A stretch of DNA of 64,000 nt from Allolobophora icterica (taxonomy: Eukaryota > Annelida > Clitellata > Crassiclitellata > Lumbricidae). This document shows, in pieces, positions 1 to 11,055 of this stretch. The stretch spans positions 33,507,154 through 33,571,153 of the forward strand of contig OY744608.1 in NCBI GenBank assembly GCA_963556255.1. The letters run 5' to 3'. Position 1 is the stretch's first letter; every line of letters starts with the position of its first letter. The translations under genes and the position numbers were made by a program. A model generated the notes under the pieces. That model worked only from the letters and a program-made list of their open reading frames with translations. It had not been told where the DNA came from and did no database searches.

Positions 1-298
1 ACTAGTTCGACTTGACTTTTTTTGTAAGGAAAAGAAGTCTTGGCTGAATGTGATTTTTTGGGTCTTGGTCTCGGTCTTGAGGTTCAAAGTCTTGGTCTTG
101 GTCTCGAGGTTCAAAGTCTTGGTCTTGGTCTTGGTCTCGAGGTTCAAAATCTTGGTCTTGGTCTTGGTCTCGAGTTTCAAAGTCTTGGTCTTGGTCATGG
201 TCTCGAGGTTCAAAGTCCTGGTCTTGGTCTTGGTCTCGAGGTTCAAAGTCTTGGTCTCGGTCTTGAGGTTTACATGTAAGGTCTTGACAACAAGACTG
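1..298. mobile_element. Right part of a hAT-like non-autonomous element with GGTCTT array
   Basis: This is the right-hand part of the repeat family whose complete copy lies at 3811-4735. The end GACAACAAGACTG at 286-298 matches the right terminal inverted repeat of that copy, and the stretch before the array (about 22-55) aligns with 4496-4538. Bases 54-285 are a minisatellite of GGTCTT hexamers separated by GAGGTTCAAAGTC-like spacers. The array keeps frames open on both strands (FKVLVLV-like and DQDQDFEP-like products) but has no coding character. The left end lies outside the window, so the target duplication cannot be checked. Confidence 0.7.
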
Positions 299-1113
299 CA
301 AAACACTGTTGCAGCAGTCAAGGTCAAGACTCATACCTTGGCAGCATTTAATGCGAGTGTACATCGAACGGCACACAGCTGACGTAGATGGCATATACTG
401 GTATGTTGTACGTGGTACGAATGTTAGTTCATGATCAAGTAGAACTTAAACCTTCACCTGACAACATAATGATCGACCATCGAGTTCAGTAAGTTCGATA
501 TAGGCGACGAAAGTACTGCTACCGACCAGCGTTCATAGATGAAGAAGTACGCAAAAGTCATATCTTCATCACAGTCATGATATAAAATTTTGTTACTTTA
601 AAAATTTTACTGCACGCCATGTTATGCTTATTAGACAACAGTAGGCCTAATTGTGAGCTTGTATGCAGTTGACTTTATAGCCAGAGCCGATGGATGGGCT
701 GAACCGTAAAGCGAGTCCAACTCCAGGATTATGGGGTGTAAGCTTTATTAGCGTATACATGGGCGCCTCATGCAATTGTTCCCTTGACGTATTAATAAAT
801 GTCGATCGTTGAAGCGTTCTTGCAATTAATTCAAAGCAACGAGAACGCCATAAACACGGAACGGCCGACGTCGACGTATAGCCTACTGATCGTATACTCC
901 GCCGTGTCTGATATCTGGAATACGTATGAATGGACTATGACTAGATGCGAAACCAGATGCGGTCTTGTCATTCTGGTTTAATAAACGAGAAATACAATGC
1001 AATACTTATTAACCGATAAGAAAAGAAATATTTAGCTTACCAGCAGTTACAAGCTGGTTATCATGGAACAACGGACCGGTTGTAATGTGTGGCATGTATA
1101 CATTGTTGTGCGG
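299..1113. other. Intergenic, nothing recognised
   Basis: Unique-looking AT-rich sequence. A 60-codon frame at 799-981 resembles no family and has no convincing splice context. One TAGGCCTA palindrome occurs near 643. Confidence 0.5.
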
Positions 1114-1487
1114 CAGTGTTTAATCTAGACGTCTTTGGAGGGGGGAATGTCCCCCAGGATTGATGTTTCCCCCCAGAGGCCAGCAATATAGAGACCTTTA
1201 GGGGAGGAAAATTCCCCCCCCCCCACGATACATGTGGATACATGGTTCCCCCCCAGAGAGATGAATTCCTAAAAAAGGTCATCAACCTTTTTGAGAGAGT
1301 AATTGCTGTAGAAAAAGTAAAAAAATCGGACGAAGGACTAAAAAAGAGGTCATCAACTTTTTTGGAAGATGAAATTAGGAAAAGTCTGAAACTTTTTCAA
1401 AATGGATGATAAAAATCTGGTGTCAATTCTTTGCTCCCCCGGAAACCTTGTTCCCCTCCCAGAAGAGGGGGACTAGATTAAACACTG
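1114..1487. mobile_element. MITE-like element with perfect 15-bp inverted ends
   Basis: CAGTGTTTAATCTAG at 1114-1128 is repeated exactly as its reverse complement at 1473-1487, giving a 374-bp element. The CAGTG start suggests the hAT superfamily, but the flanking 8-mers do not match, so the target duplication is missing or decayed. The interior has C-runs and two copies of an AAAAAAGGTCATCAACTTTTT-like block, which recurs at 40838-40858 in another repeat. Confidence 0.6.
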
Positions 1488-1556
1488 TTCATTGTCATCA
1501 TATGTCACGTATGTATTTACAATAGGTCTCTGTATATGTATAAGGTAACTCTGGCA

Positions 1557-2375
1557 AATAAGGCCCACCTAACGAATTTTTAAAAATAACGGCTACTGGT
1601 ATGCAACTGTAACTATGCAAAATAGCCAAACGAAGAGTGTGTGGACTTAGTTACATAGTGGATTAATTATTTCGCTCAAATTAAATGTCGCATAGTAGCA
1701 AATAATTGATTTTTAAAGGTCATGATTTGGGCCTTATTACCCAACACGTAAGGTATTAAGGCCCAGCTTTAAAAACTTTCTTTTCTTGTCATTTAAATGT
1801 TCGATTTAAAATTTCAGTGAGCACATGAACTCATTTATTGACAATCTATAACTTAGGAAATAAATATACAGTAATTATTAATTATAGTTTTCTGGAATAA
1901 AGGAAAGATGATGAAAACATGTAGCGTCATTAATTCAAGCTGTTCCTGAAATCATTATCCGTCACAATGCTTCATCTTCTTCCATTTCCTATTACCCACA
2001 GTAAGGTGGGCCTTATTATCCTCACTTCAACACCATAAATAATTTAATCAATTTCCGGTTAATTCTTAAGTGCATATTAGGTTTTTCAGCCTATGTAGTC
2101 TTGCCAATATTCACTGTTTACGAATATCACTATAGCAACTTGCATGCTCTACGCAGAGTTAGGATTAATTAAGGTATTAATACACACGAAAAAAGGCTAA
2201 TTACGAAATAAATGCTCACACAAATCTTACTGTCTGCATAATTCAAGGATGTCGCCGAAAATGAAAACGCATGCGCAACTAAACTAGTCCACATGTCAAG
2301 GCCTATCAGCAAAATACAACTCTAGCGATATCTAACGACTAGATTCGTAGATAATTCAAGTGGGCCTTATTACCT
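1557..2375. repeat. Cluster of inverted GTGGGCCTTATTA motifs
   Basis: The motif AATAAGGCCCAC, or its reverse complement GTGGGCCTTATT, occurs about five times in 820 bp: near 1557 (+), 1728 (-), 1752 (+), 2005 (-) and 2361 (-). The outermost copies face each other, as in a decayed inverted-repeat element. No protein is encoded. Family unknown. Confidence 0.4.
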
Positions 2376-3810
2376 CCCGGGCATTAATACCCCAAGTGAC
2401 CTTATGTGTGCATGCATGTATGTACATATATATATATGTATTATATTCATATATAATATATATATATAGGCCTATATATGCATGCATACATGTATACACG
2501 CACGTAAGTCTTATACGTATGTATGTTACTGAACCACTACCACATTTCGACTCTGCCCACAAACAATGAAATGATCCCGACATGTATTGTATAACCTACT
2601 TTTCATGCACAAATGTAATGCATTTGAACATTTTTATAGCTCCCTGTTACTTAGAAGCTATAGAAGGCGCTCCTCGAAAGCCTAAGTTATGCTAAAGCTC
2701 ATAAGTTTATCCGTACGCACAACGCAACAAACAATTTACCTGCTAGGGCCTATATATAGGTGAGCCCAGACAAACATAAGGGACCAGGATGGCCTCTCGA
2801 AATAATTATGTCAATAGAATCTGAGCAACAAGTAGTCTCCACTCGTGAAAGCAGTGCAGAAAAAGTGAAGTGGAACTCGACATTGAATGTATATCGGCAT
2901 TCGGCAACCACTGTTCAACTTCACAGTAACGTTAATATGTACTGGAAGAACGAAAGAACTCGAATGCCAGGTGTCGTCTATTCTACTCACTCAGGCCTTT
3001 AAACAAATTAAATAGAGCCTAATGTTAGTTGTGATGGAGTGCAGCGGACCAGTTATAAGGTTTGAAAGGTATTGGTACTTAATATTTACTGTAGGCCTAT
3101 TTTACATACTTGGGTTGTGTCTATCTGCCGTTAACGCTCATTCTTCAACGAATAAATTTTTACTTTAATACACATTCATACATATATAGACCCTATATAT
3201 ATATTCATGGGGTATATATATGGCTCTATAGCCTTAGCAGTTATCAGTAAACTAGCGCAACTTTTACTCTGTTGAAAGGGCTTTCCTCTCCGGTTAGTCT
3301 CTAACAGGAAACAGTTTATTCGATGTAGTACGTGGCTGTATTGTCATACGTAGGCCTACCTGAACACCCACGTACAGATCTAGATATACGTGTGCGTATA
3401 GCCTACAGGTGCCTTACTTTATACAGTGCTGACGCATTCACGTGAATATCATTCGTAAGAATCGGATATAGAACAATGGCCAAAGAAATAGCTTACACAA
3501 ACGCGCCTTTTTCATTGTCGTCGACGTAGACTTTGTGCTTCTAGCAAATCTCCATATTACGTGTTTGCTCCGAGTAGAACCTTTGTTCTCGTACACACCC
3601 TTGTCAGTTCACTTAATGCCCTATAGGTATCAAACCCACGCACAGAATGTCTCTATAATAAATATATGGCCTAGCTATCATCGATATTCACAGACCGTTA
3701 CGGAAAGTGTGGAAAGTGCAAACCCTTCTTCGCCTATGGTCCTATATATATGTACGCGTACAAAATTTAAGCCTAAACGTGTCTGTATGATGGGAAATGT
3801 TGAATATAGT
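2376..3810. other. Intergenic with short TA and CATG runs
   Basis: Short TATA and TGCATG runs lie at 2420-2500 and 3180-3225. TAGGCCTA palindromes occur near 2467, 3092 and 3351. A 164-codon frame (3535-4029) runs into the GGTCTT array and has no recognisable domain, so it is not called as a gene. Confidence 0.5.
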
Positions 3811-4735
3811 CAGTCTTGTTGTCCTCGAGACCAATTAAGGTCTTGGTCTCGAGTGCACTCGAGTTCGTTTTTAAAAGTCTTGGTCTTGGTCTTGGTCTTG
3901 AGACCAGAGGTCTTGGTCTTGGTCTTGAGGTTCAAGGTCTTGGTCTTGGTCTTGAGGTTCAAAGTCTTGGTCTTGGATTTCCAAGACCAAGACCAAGACT
4001 TTTGTCAATATGAACAGTCATTAATATAACAAACGGCAAGAATTTTAAAAATTTACCCAATAATTACTCATACAGTTATTGATTTAGTATTTACACGGTG
4101 TGAATGAAGCTTCACTGTTGTTTTGGACAATTATTTTGACTTCCGGTTATTTACCATGGAATGATTTCAAAACAGACTCTTGATTAATATGCACATTTAC
4201 ATCCAGTTCTTGATAAGCTGCTTTGTGTGCTAGCGATTTCAGCACTTGTAGACCGTATTTTTTCACTTGGCAGAATTTTTATGAGGCCACACAGGTCACG
4301 TCTTGGTCAGAAAATTCTGAGCAAATTGGTTTTTATAAAATTCAACAGGCATTTGGAATAACATTTCGCATGAAGGACTTTTGTAAATGCGAATTCGGAA
4401 TTCTCTGCAGTCTCCATTTAGAGTTGTTTTGCTTGAATAAAAGAAAAAACTCATGTTTTCATTAAAATAACGAGTAGTCCGACTGGACAATTTTTAGTAA
4501 GGAATAGAAGTCTGGATACGACTGTGATTTTTTTGGGTCTTGGTCTCGGTCTTGGTCTTGAGGTTCAAGGTCTTGGTCTTGGTCTTGGTCTTGAGGTTCA
4601 AGGTCTTGGTCTTGGTCTTGGTCTTGAGGTTCAAGGTCTTGGTCTTGGTCTTGGTCTTGAGGTTCAAGGTCTTGGTCTTGGTCTTGGTCTTGGTCTTGAG
4701 GTTTAAGGTCTTGACAACAAGACTGAATATAGTTT
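3811..4735. mobile_element. Complete hAT-like non-autonomous element with two GGTCTT arrays
   Basis: The ends CAGTCTTGTTGTC (3811-3823) and GACAACAAGACTG (4723-4735) are perfect inverted repeats. The element is flanked by identical 8-bp direct repeats AATATAGT at 3803-3810 and 4736-4743, the duplication length of hAT elements. GGTCTT-rich arrays lie near both ends (about 3838-3985 and 4535-4712), both in + orientation, around a ~480-bp AT-rich middle with no transposase. A partial sister copy occupies 1-298. Confidence 0.85.
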
Positions 4736-4959
4736 GTGCATACATCACGTTTTGTCTGAAGTCGAAGACTTTATTTTGGTTGTTTGCTCTATGGAAAATT
4801 GACGAGACGCTTTTGAAACTGACGGCTTCAGCGTACAGAATGAAAGTCAGACGGACAACAGAAATCCCGTCAGAGCAAACCTCAGGCCAAAACACGAATT
4901 TTCATTCATCGCTCTGTGTAACGCCAGCGCTGCCTTTGTTTATTACACGAATTTAATTA

Positions 4960-5110
4960 TTATTGTATTGTATTGTATTGTATTGTATTTGGATATTTAT
5001 AAAGCGCTGCTAGCGGGAGGGCCATTCAGAAGCGCTCCCAGTGCGAGAGACCCCGAGAGAAAAAGCAAGTTTTAAGAAAGGTAACAGAGGAAGAGACGTT
5101 ACCTGAGAGA
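4960..5110 (-). mobile_element. LINE 3'-tail fragment, minus orientation
   Basis: A (TTGTA)n run (4962-4988) is followed by TTTATAAAGCGCTGCTAGCG and then by AGCGCTCCCAGTGCGAG. The same order occurs at 6985-7060 and at 35335-35400, where it ends a recognisable LINE reading frame. This is a severely 5'-truncated copy read on the minus strand. Confidence 0.6.
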
Positions 5111-6349
5111 ATAATTATGGAATTATTATGGACTCGACACAAAAATCAATGGCGTCAACTTGCCATAGGGCCTATAAGTCGACGAGCATATAAAGGCACA
5201 TACGCATATATATGCTCATAACTGATATCTTAATTAAGCTTTATTAATCTGGCACATTAGCGTCATTGTAGGCTATACTTCTATGACTGTATGTTTTTAT
5301 AGGCATACGCGATGAAGCGTTGACTATTTCTAGCAATGAGTCGAGGACTTTGAGGTTTGTACTTTCGGATGCATTATACTTGAAATAATCTTAAGTGCTG
5401 CATTCTAGTCTTTGGCATTGAAGACTTTACGATCGGCTGCGTTTATCTTCACCTGTTTCAGAACTATGACTGAAGGGCGCAAATATCACATTTCTAGTAT
5501 TGTGACTTCTTCTGGTGCTGCTGTCAATCTGCGAAATAGACGCACTGGGATTGGTCGATGAGACTTTTTATACACAGTCATGCATGTGAGCCATAGCGAA
5601 ACTTGGAGGTGGTGCGTGGTTTATAACTAATTCAGAATTTCTTGTAACTTTTTTACTTTACTATGTACTGTATTTCTTGCTTCGTTAATGATACCATTTG
5701 CATTTTACAAGTTTAGTAGGCAGTTCTCGCTCTAACCATACAGCTGGGGTGCTTCAACCCAGTGGCGTGCGGTCCAAAAAAATAACACGAGGCACAGGTG
5801 AATTGGCCCCTGGCGGCATCTTAGATCCTTGTCCCAATTACCATCGCCAATTTATTTGCAATAGGCCCTAGCAGATCCTTCAAGGAGGTATAAATGTTCC
5901 ACTGTCTAACTTGCTAGGTGATGAAATTAGTCAATTTTGAATAAACTTACTCTGCTGAATAAAAAAATGACACGTTATAAGTTATATTTTGTTATTAAAA
6001 ATACCCCAATAATGTGAAAATAGTGCAGGTAACTTTTGTTATATGTGTAGTGAAGTGACATTTTCATCATTGAAACGTTCATTATTCCAGTTATTAGGAA
6101 AACTTATAACTGCTATTTTGGGTGCAAGTTTGTTGACCAGGATAAAAGCTGGTTTCCACATAATTATTTGTTCTAATACTTGTAAATTCGGAACTGGTTA
6201 AATCGAAAAGGCGATTCTATGCCTCTTTCTGTGCCTATGATATGGAGAGAGTTGCTTCCTTACTCCAGTCATGTGAAAGACTGCTCTTTTGTATGTTATC
6301 ATACCTTCAGCAGGGAATCCACAAGTAGAATAAAGGGACTGTCAACTAC
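5111..6349. other. Intergenic, nothing recognised
   Basis: No coding signal. CAGTGGCGTGCGG at about 5760 looks like a hAT-type end, but no matching right end or target duplication was found. Confidence 0.45.
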
Positions 6350-6976
6350 CCTGAAATGTCGTCTGCAATTCGTCCAGTACCTCATGGAGGCGGACTCCTC
6401 ATTCTTGAGCCTCCAGCTGAATGCTCACTGGAATCTGAAGAGGAAGAATCAGATGATGACCAAGATAAATCTCCTGAGCCATGTGCACCAACATCAAGAG
6501 ATCCTGATTGTGTTCTTGATATACCCTCTGCACAGCCAAGATGATGCAGAATGAACTGAGCGACCTGATCAAAGACCTAGATTTGTCAAAAAGCAGAAAT
6601 TTTGGCATCTACACTACAACAATGAAATCTGCTTAAGGATAATATGACAATCTTGATAGGCCGTGATCGCCAGAGGAACTTTACTCTGTTTTTCACTATG
6701 GAAAATGGCCTTGTCTTCTCTCATGAGATCAATGGTTTAACGACATCACTCTCGTCGTAAAGTATTAAATGGCCGATCTGTGACGATCTGAAAGTAATTG
6801 CCACCTTGATGGAATTGCAACAGGGATACACTAACTATTGCTGCTTTCTCTGTGATGGGATACTAGAGTACGGTCTTTTCACTACCGGTATGCAAGATGA
6901 AAGAAAATTATGGCCTACACGGAAGTCTCTTGATTACGTAACATCATCAAGGTTCTTAATTAGGAGTGACCCTTGA
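6350..6976 (+). pseudogene. Broken copy of an uncharacterised, widely repeated gene family
   Basis: Several frames must be joined to read a protein. MSSAIRPVPHGGGLLILEPP and an acidic serine stretch are encoded at 6356-6541. After a frameshift come ELSDLIKDLDLSKS near 6552 and then CDDLKVIATLMELQQGYTNY followed by CCFLCDGILEYG around 6782-6873. The order acidic stretch, LIRDLxLSKxxAELL and LKVIxxLLGxQxGYTKxCCFLC is what I recall from a multicopy, probably transposon-derived family of unknown function found in many invertebrate genomes. Frame breaks and in-frame stops (the last near 6974) make this a relic. The family assignment is from memory. Confidence 0.5.
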
Positions 6977-6979
6977 TCT

Positions 6980-7075
6980 GTATTGTATTATATTGTATCT
7001 AGAAATTTATAAAGCGTCTCCCGCAGAATAACTATCCAGAGGCGCTCTCAGCACAGAAGCCCCGGGGGGGGGGGG
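6980..7075 (-). mobile_element. LINE 3'-tail fragment, minus orientation
   Basis: TGTATTGTATTATATTGTAT is followed by AAATTTATAAAGCGTCTCC and CCAGAGGCGCTCTCAGC. This is the same tail as at 4960-5110 and 35335-35400, inserted just after the broken gene copy. Confidence 0.55.
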
Positions 7076-7678
7076 AAATGCCTTTATGGAACGCGAGACC
7101 GATGAGGAAAAGCCAGTCATTAGTTTGGCCCTGAGCAGATCTGTGTCTGATTAGGAGAAATTACATAGAAAATCTATCCAGATTATTTTCAATTTACCCT
7201 CGTCTGAGTCGTCTCCCAACATTAAATCTGAAAAATGTGTAAATGTTTAGAAAATTAGAAGTTATACTGTTACAATATCTAAACATATTTCAAGGTAGTT
7301 AGTTTATAGTTCGGTATCATGAAAAATGCTCCCATGTAGGTCTAACTATGATGACTATTTCTACCTGGGTTGAATAGTTAGGCCTGCTGCTGTGCAAGAT
7401 TAGACCCATCAGAGGCATAACTTTGGTCTAGTCAGTGGGGTACCATATTTCGCATCATTTCCCATTTGCTACTGTCAAAATATAATGGCAACATCGTTAA
7501 TATGTCGTGACATATGATGACAATGAAGATGATCACTGGCGTGAACTTGTCCAAAATATTGGCGTGGGGGTGGATTTGGTTTTTCACTCTACACTTGCTG
7601 CATTGGGTGTACAGTCCATCTCAATTATTGGGAGCACCTGCTCCGGCTGCCTTCCCCCAGAGTCTACGCCTATGATTA
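7076..7678. other. Intergenic, nothing recognised
   Basis: AT-rich with no coding signal. TCTACGCCTATG near 7662 resembles a transposon end but has no confirmed partner. Confidence 0.45.
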
Positions 7679-7810
<132 letters not shown>

Positions 7811-8905
7811 AATCTTCTTTATTAATTCAAACTGACAAGTACGCAGTAAGATTACATTGAAACATGACAGTACAATCAAGATCTTAATTAAACACACGTT
7901 TTGGCAGCCATACAAGGCGCCGCCCTAAAGGGTATCGAACCGCGTATTATAGACGCCATTCACTGAGTGGGGAAAGTAGGGCATCCGAGCCCTAAGTGGG
8001 ACCTTTGTCGGTTGACCATTAATTGAGCTGGATCGGCATAAATCCTTATGCATGTGATTGCTGTGAAACTAGGTCGATTTTATGTTGAGGTTAATGCAAG
8101 TCAATAAAGTGTAAAACTATCATTCAATTAAAGGTATCCCTACAACATGCAATGCCAGTTGAACGACGCCTGTTAGACCCGTCAGTCCACTTGCATAATC
8201 CCATAGGTTCATGACGGCTGGTCTTTGCCTTCTATATGCACCTCAGTGACCTCACAAGCCCACGTGGCATCTATCAGCTGATAAACCCTACAGCGTATAC
8301 TTTATCCGCGATGTCATTTTGGCTGAAAGGAACTGCTCCGCGATAGAGATCGACCACTTCACGGACGTCATATCCTGACGACTACCCTTAAAATGTTGTC
8401 CGTCTATATAATCAGTAAGGTCACTCTGTGGGGCGACCTTAACTTCACGCCGAACCTATACATCTCAACTATTATAGACGAGCGTCTGACCCTGTCCTTC
8501 GTGGAAGGGTCCTTCGGCGAGAACTGTCCTGATTTGGCACTCCTCTGGGTAAGATCGATCGTCGTTTCTGACGACGGAATCTTAGGGTTCACTGGTCGGC
8601 AGTTGATTCGGTGGCACGTCCGATGACCAATGTACTTAGAGTTGAAGCCGTGAGTAAACGATCGAAGACATGCACTCGTGCATTGAACGCATTCGTCGAT
8701 AGTTTTGCAATAGTGTTCACATTAGTATTGTAAATAGATGCATTTAGATAGCAACGACTGTAGACTTACGTTGGACTTTATGCATTGTCGATGTAACCCG
8801 CCATAAGGTCGACCTTGGACTTAGGCAAAGGTCGTGCATACTGAAAAGTACAACAGGTGTAACTTTGGTTGTTGACTGATAGATTTCGTCTTCATCAATC
8901 CAATC

Positions 8906-8907
<2 letters not shown>
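7811..8907. other. Intergenic, nothing recognised
   Basis: Frames of 60-80 codons occur on both strands around 8393-8626, but none resembles a known protein. Confidence 0.5.
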
Positions 8908-8957
<50 letters not shown>

Positions 8958-9180
8958 CACTACCACTACCACTACCACTACCACTACCACTACCACTACC
9001 ACTACCACTACCACTACCACTACCACTACCACTACCACTACCACTACCACTACCACTACCACTACCACTACCACTACCACTACCACTACCACTACCACTA
9101 CCACTACCACTACCACTACCACTACCACTACCACTACCACTACCACTACCACTACCACTACCACTACCACTACCTCTACC

Positions 9181-9240
<60 letters not shown>
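8908..9240. repeat. Three-block (ACT)n-(ACCACT)n-(ACT)n satellite
   Basis: Pure TAC/ACT triplets (about 8908-8957) change to an ACCACT hexamer array (about 8958-9171), then ACCTCT variants, then pure ACT triplets again to 9240. The hexamer block lies inside the triplet array. All six frames stay open (poly-Thr, poly-Val, Ser-Gly), so the long frames here are artefacts. Confidence 0.95.
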
Positions 9241-9241
<1 letters not shown>

Positions 9242-10854
9242 AAAGCACGCAATTAAACAGAAGCCTCAAAGGTGCGTGAAGGAGCAGGTAGAGGAGATGT
9301 AGAAATTCTACCATTCTACAGTAGAATGGGGATGGTGCCATTTCTCTATCTGCAGATCATTTAGGCGATGATTGTCTGACCGATGTCATACACTTTGCAC
9401 GTGCTTGTGGTGCGGCGGATTCTATTTTTCTTCTGCGATGGCACGCACAAAAGGATTATGGATGGCGCTAGATGTTGGAATCGCCTGATGTCCACCCGAC
9501 AGACGCCAGTCTTTGTTAGTTGGGGCTGAGGAGGCGCCTCCGATGAGACGGGGCAAGACGCCGCGCCGGACAACCGCATCGGGTGCGGTTAGCACCCTCT
9601 GAAGCGCAGAACATGGGTTTGATGTGCTTAGGATAATTATGTGACGTTGGTTACGTAACTATGTAGGCCATTTAAGCAGACTTCGTTTGCATTTGACACG
9701 CGTGCGTGCTTTATGGCCTACATTGTGTAGAAGGTTTACACACCTGTTCAAAGTAGATTATAACACGAGCAACTATAATAGACGGTTATGCACAACTATA
9801 TGACTAAAGATTGTTCGGCACATTGAATTCGGCATATGAGGGTAGCTGTTGCTGAAGTCACGGCTGAAAAGTCTAAAGTCAATGTTGGGTTTAAGTTAAG
9901 GGTCACTGCTTTGGGTCAGGACTATTGCTTGTGCCAAGCTGATTAGCTGAATGTTTGCAGATTCCATTTGATACATTTACTCTTTTCCATCAATGATTCA
10001 TACCGATCGCTGTGCGATTTAGTCGTTGCGATGAGAGGAGGAGGAGGACGACGACGAGGAGGAGGAGGAAGAGGAGGAGGAGGAGGAGATGCCGACCACT
10101 GATGCCATGCAACTAACCACCCGCATCAATGCTTCCAGCGTCATCAGCAAAAACAGAAGCAGCTGAGATGCTAATCCGACGATGGCTATAGCTGCTCGTC
10201 CGTCGGGTGGATGGACTTGTTTACGGGGTCAAGCGCGTCTGATGGGTGGGTAATTAACGAAGTCATTGCAGCAGCAACCGACGCGAGAAGATGAAGGAGG
10301 GACTCGGAGTAAGAGCAGACTCACCTGCGGTGATGACGATCGGATAGATACGCAATTATTATTAAATGCAATTCTTCAGTAATGTTCCGTATGCATATAT
10401 ATATATTATATATATATATATATATATCTTACAGTATACATATATACAGGACATACAGGTGAGCTATCAAACAATAGCCGTTACAACAGATGACGAGGCT
10501 ACTGTGGACTTCAGTGGAATCATCTCTTGGTTCGACATTTATGTCTAAAGACGTCAGGACTTCATTGTCAGACAAGACTAATGTGTCTCACCTTGATCAA
10601 CATCAGATCCCTTGCCCTTCTAAGTAAGCAACCAAGTGTCCTGAGTGTGCGTGAACTTACAGTCATTCAAATAATACGCGTTCAGACTTGACTAAAGCGA
10701 TAGAGAACGATGCCACATGTTGTGCAGTAAGAGAAAGAAGAGAAGATCAACAACAAACGCTGCAGATGTTTGCATTGCGTCCGCGAATACCATGGCCGGC
10801 GAATAATCGAATAGACCTGTCGGTGTATGTAACGAAAACTGTAATGTAACCGGA
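9241..10854. other. Intergenic with a short GAG/GAC run and a TA run
   Basis: A purine-rich GAG/GAC run lies at 10028-10088 and TA dinucleotides at about 10396-10428. No coding region was recognised. Confidence 0.5.
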
Positions 10855-10862
10855 GACACAGG

Positions 10863-11047
10863 CAGGGGCGTCTACACCATAGAAACCTTGGAGCAAATGC
10901 TCCATCCAAGAAATAGGGGGTGAAGATCTGTAAGTGTATGTGCAATCATTTACGGGGGGGGGGAGGAAAGGGGAAGGGGAAGAGGAAGAGGAGTGGCGGA
11001 AGGGGAAGTTGCTCCAATGACTTAGGGGAGGGGGGTAGACGCCCCTG
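10863..11047. mobile_element. hAT-like MITE, 185 bp
   Basis: The ends CAGGGGCGTCTAC and GTAGACGCCCCTG are inverted repeats. The flanks are identical 8-bp direct repeats GACACAGG (10855-10862 and 11048-11055). A second copy in the opposite orientation is at 25433-25589 and shares the internal block AACCTTGGAGCAAATGCTCC. Confidence 0.88.
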
Positions 11048-11055
11048 GACACAGG

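Noticed and set aside
2..394. DQDQDFEP-like and FKVLVLV-like proteins from the GGTCTT array
   Set aside because: The array is part of a non-autonomous transposon; frames are open on both strands and vary between copies.
5760..7665. A large hAT-type element from CAGTGGCGTGCGG to TCTACGCCTATG
   Set aside because: The ends match poorly and the flanking 8-mers do not agree, so the boundaries cannot be supported.
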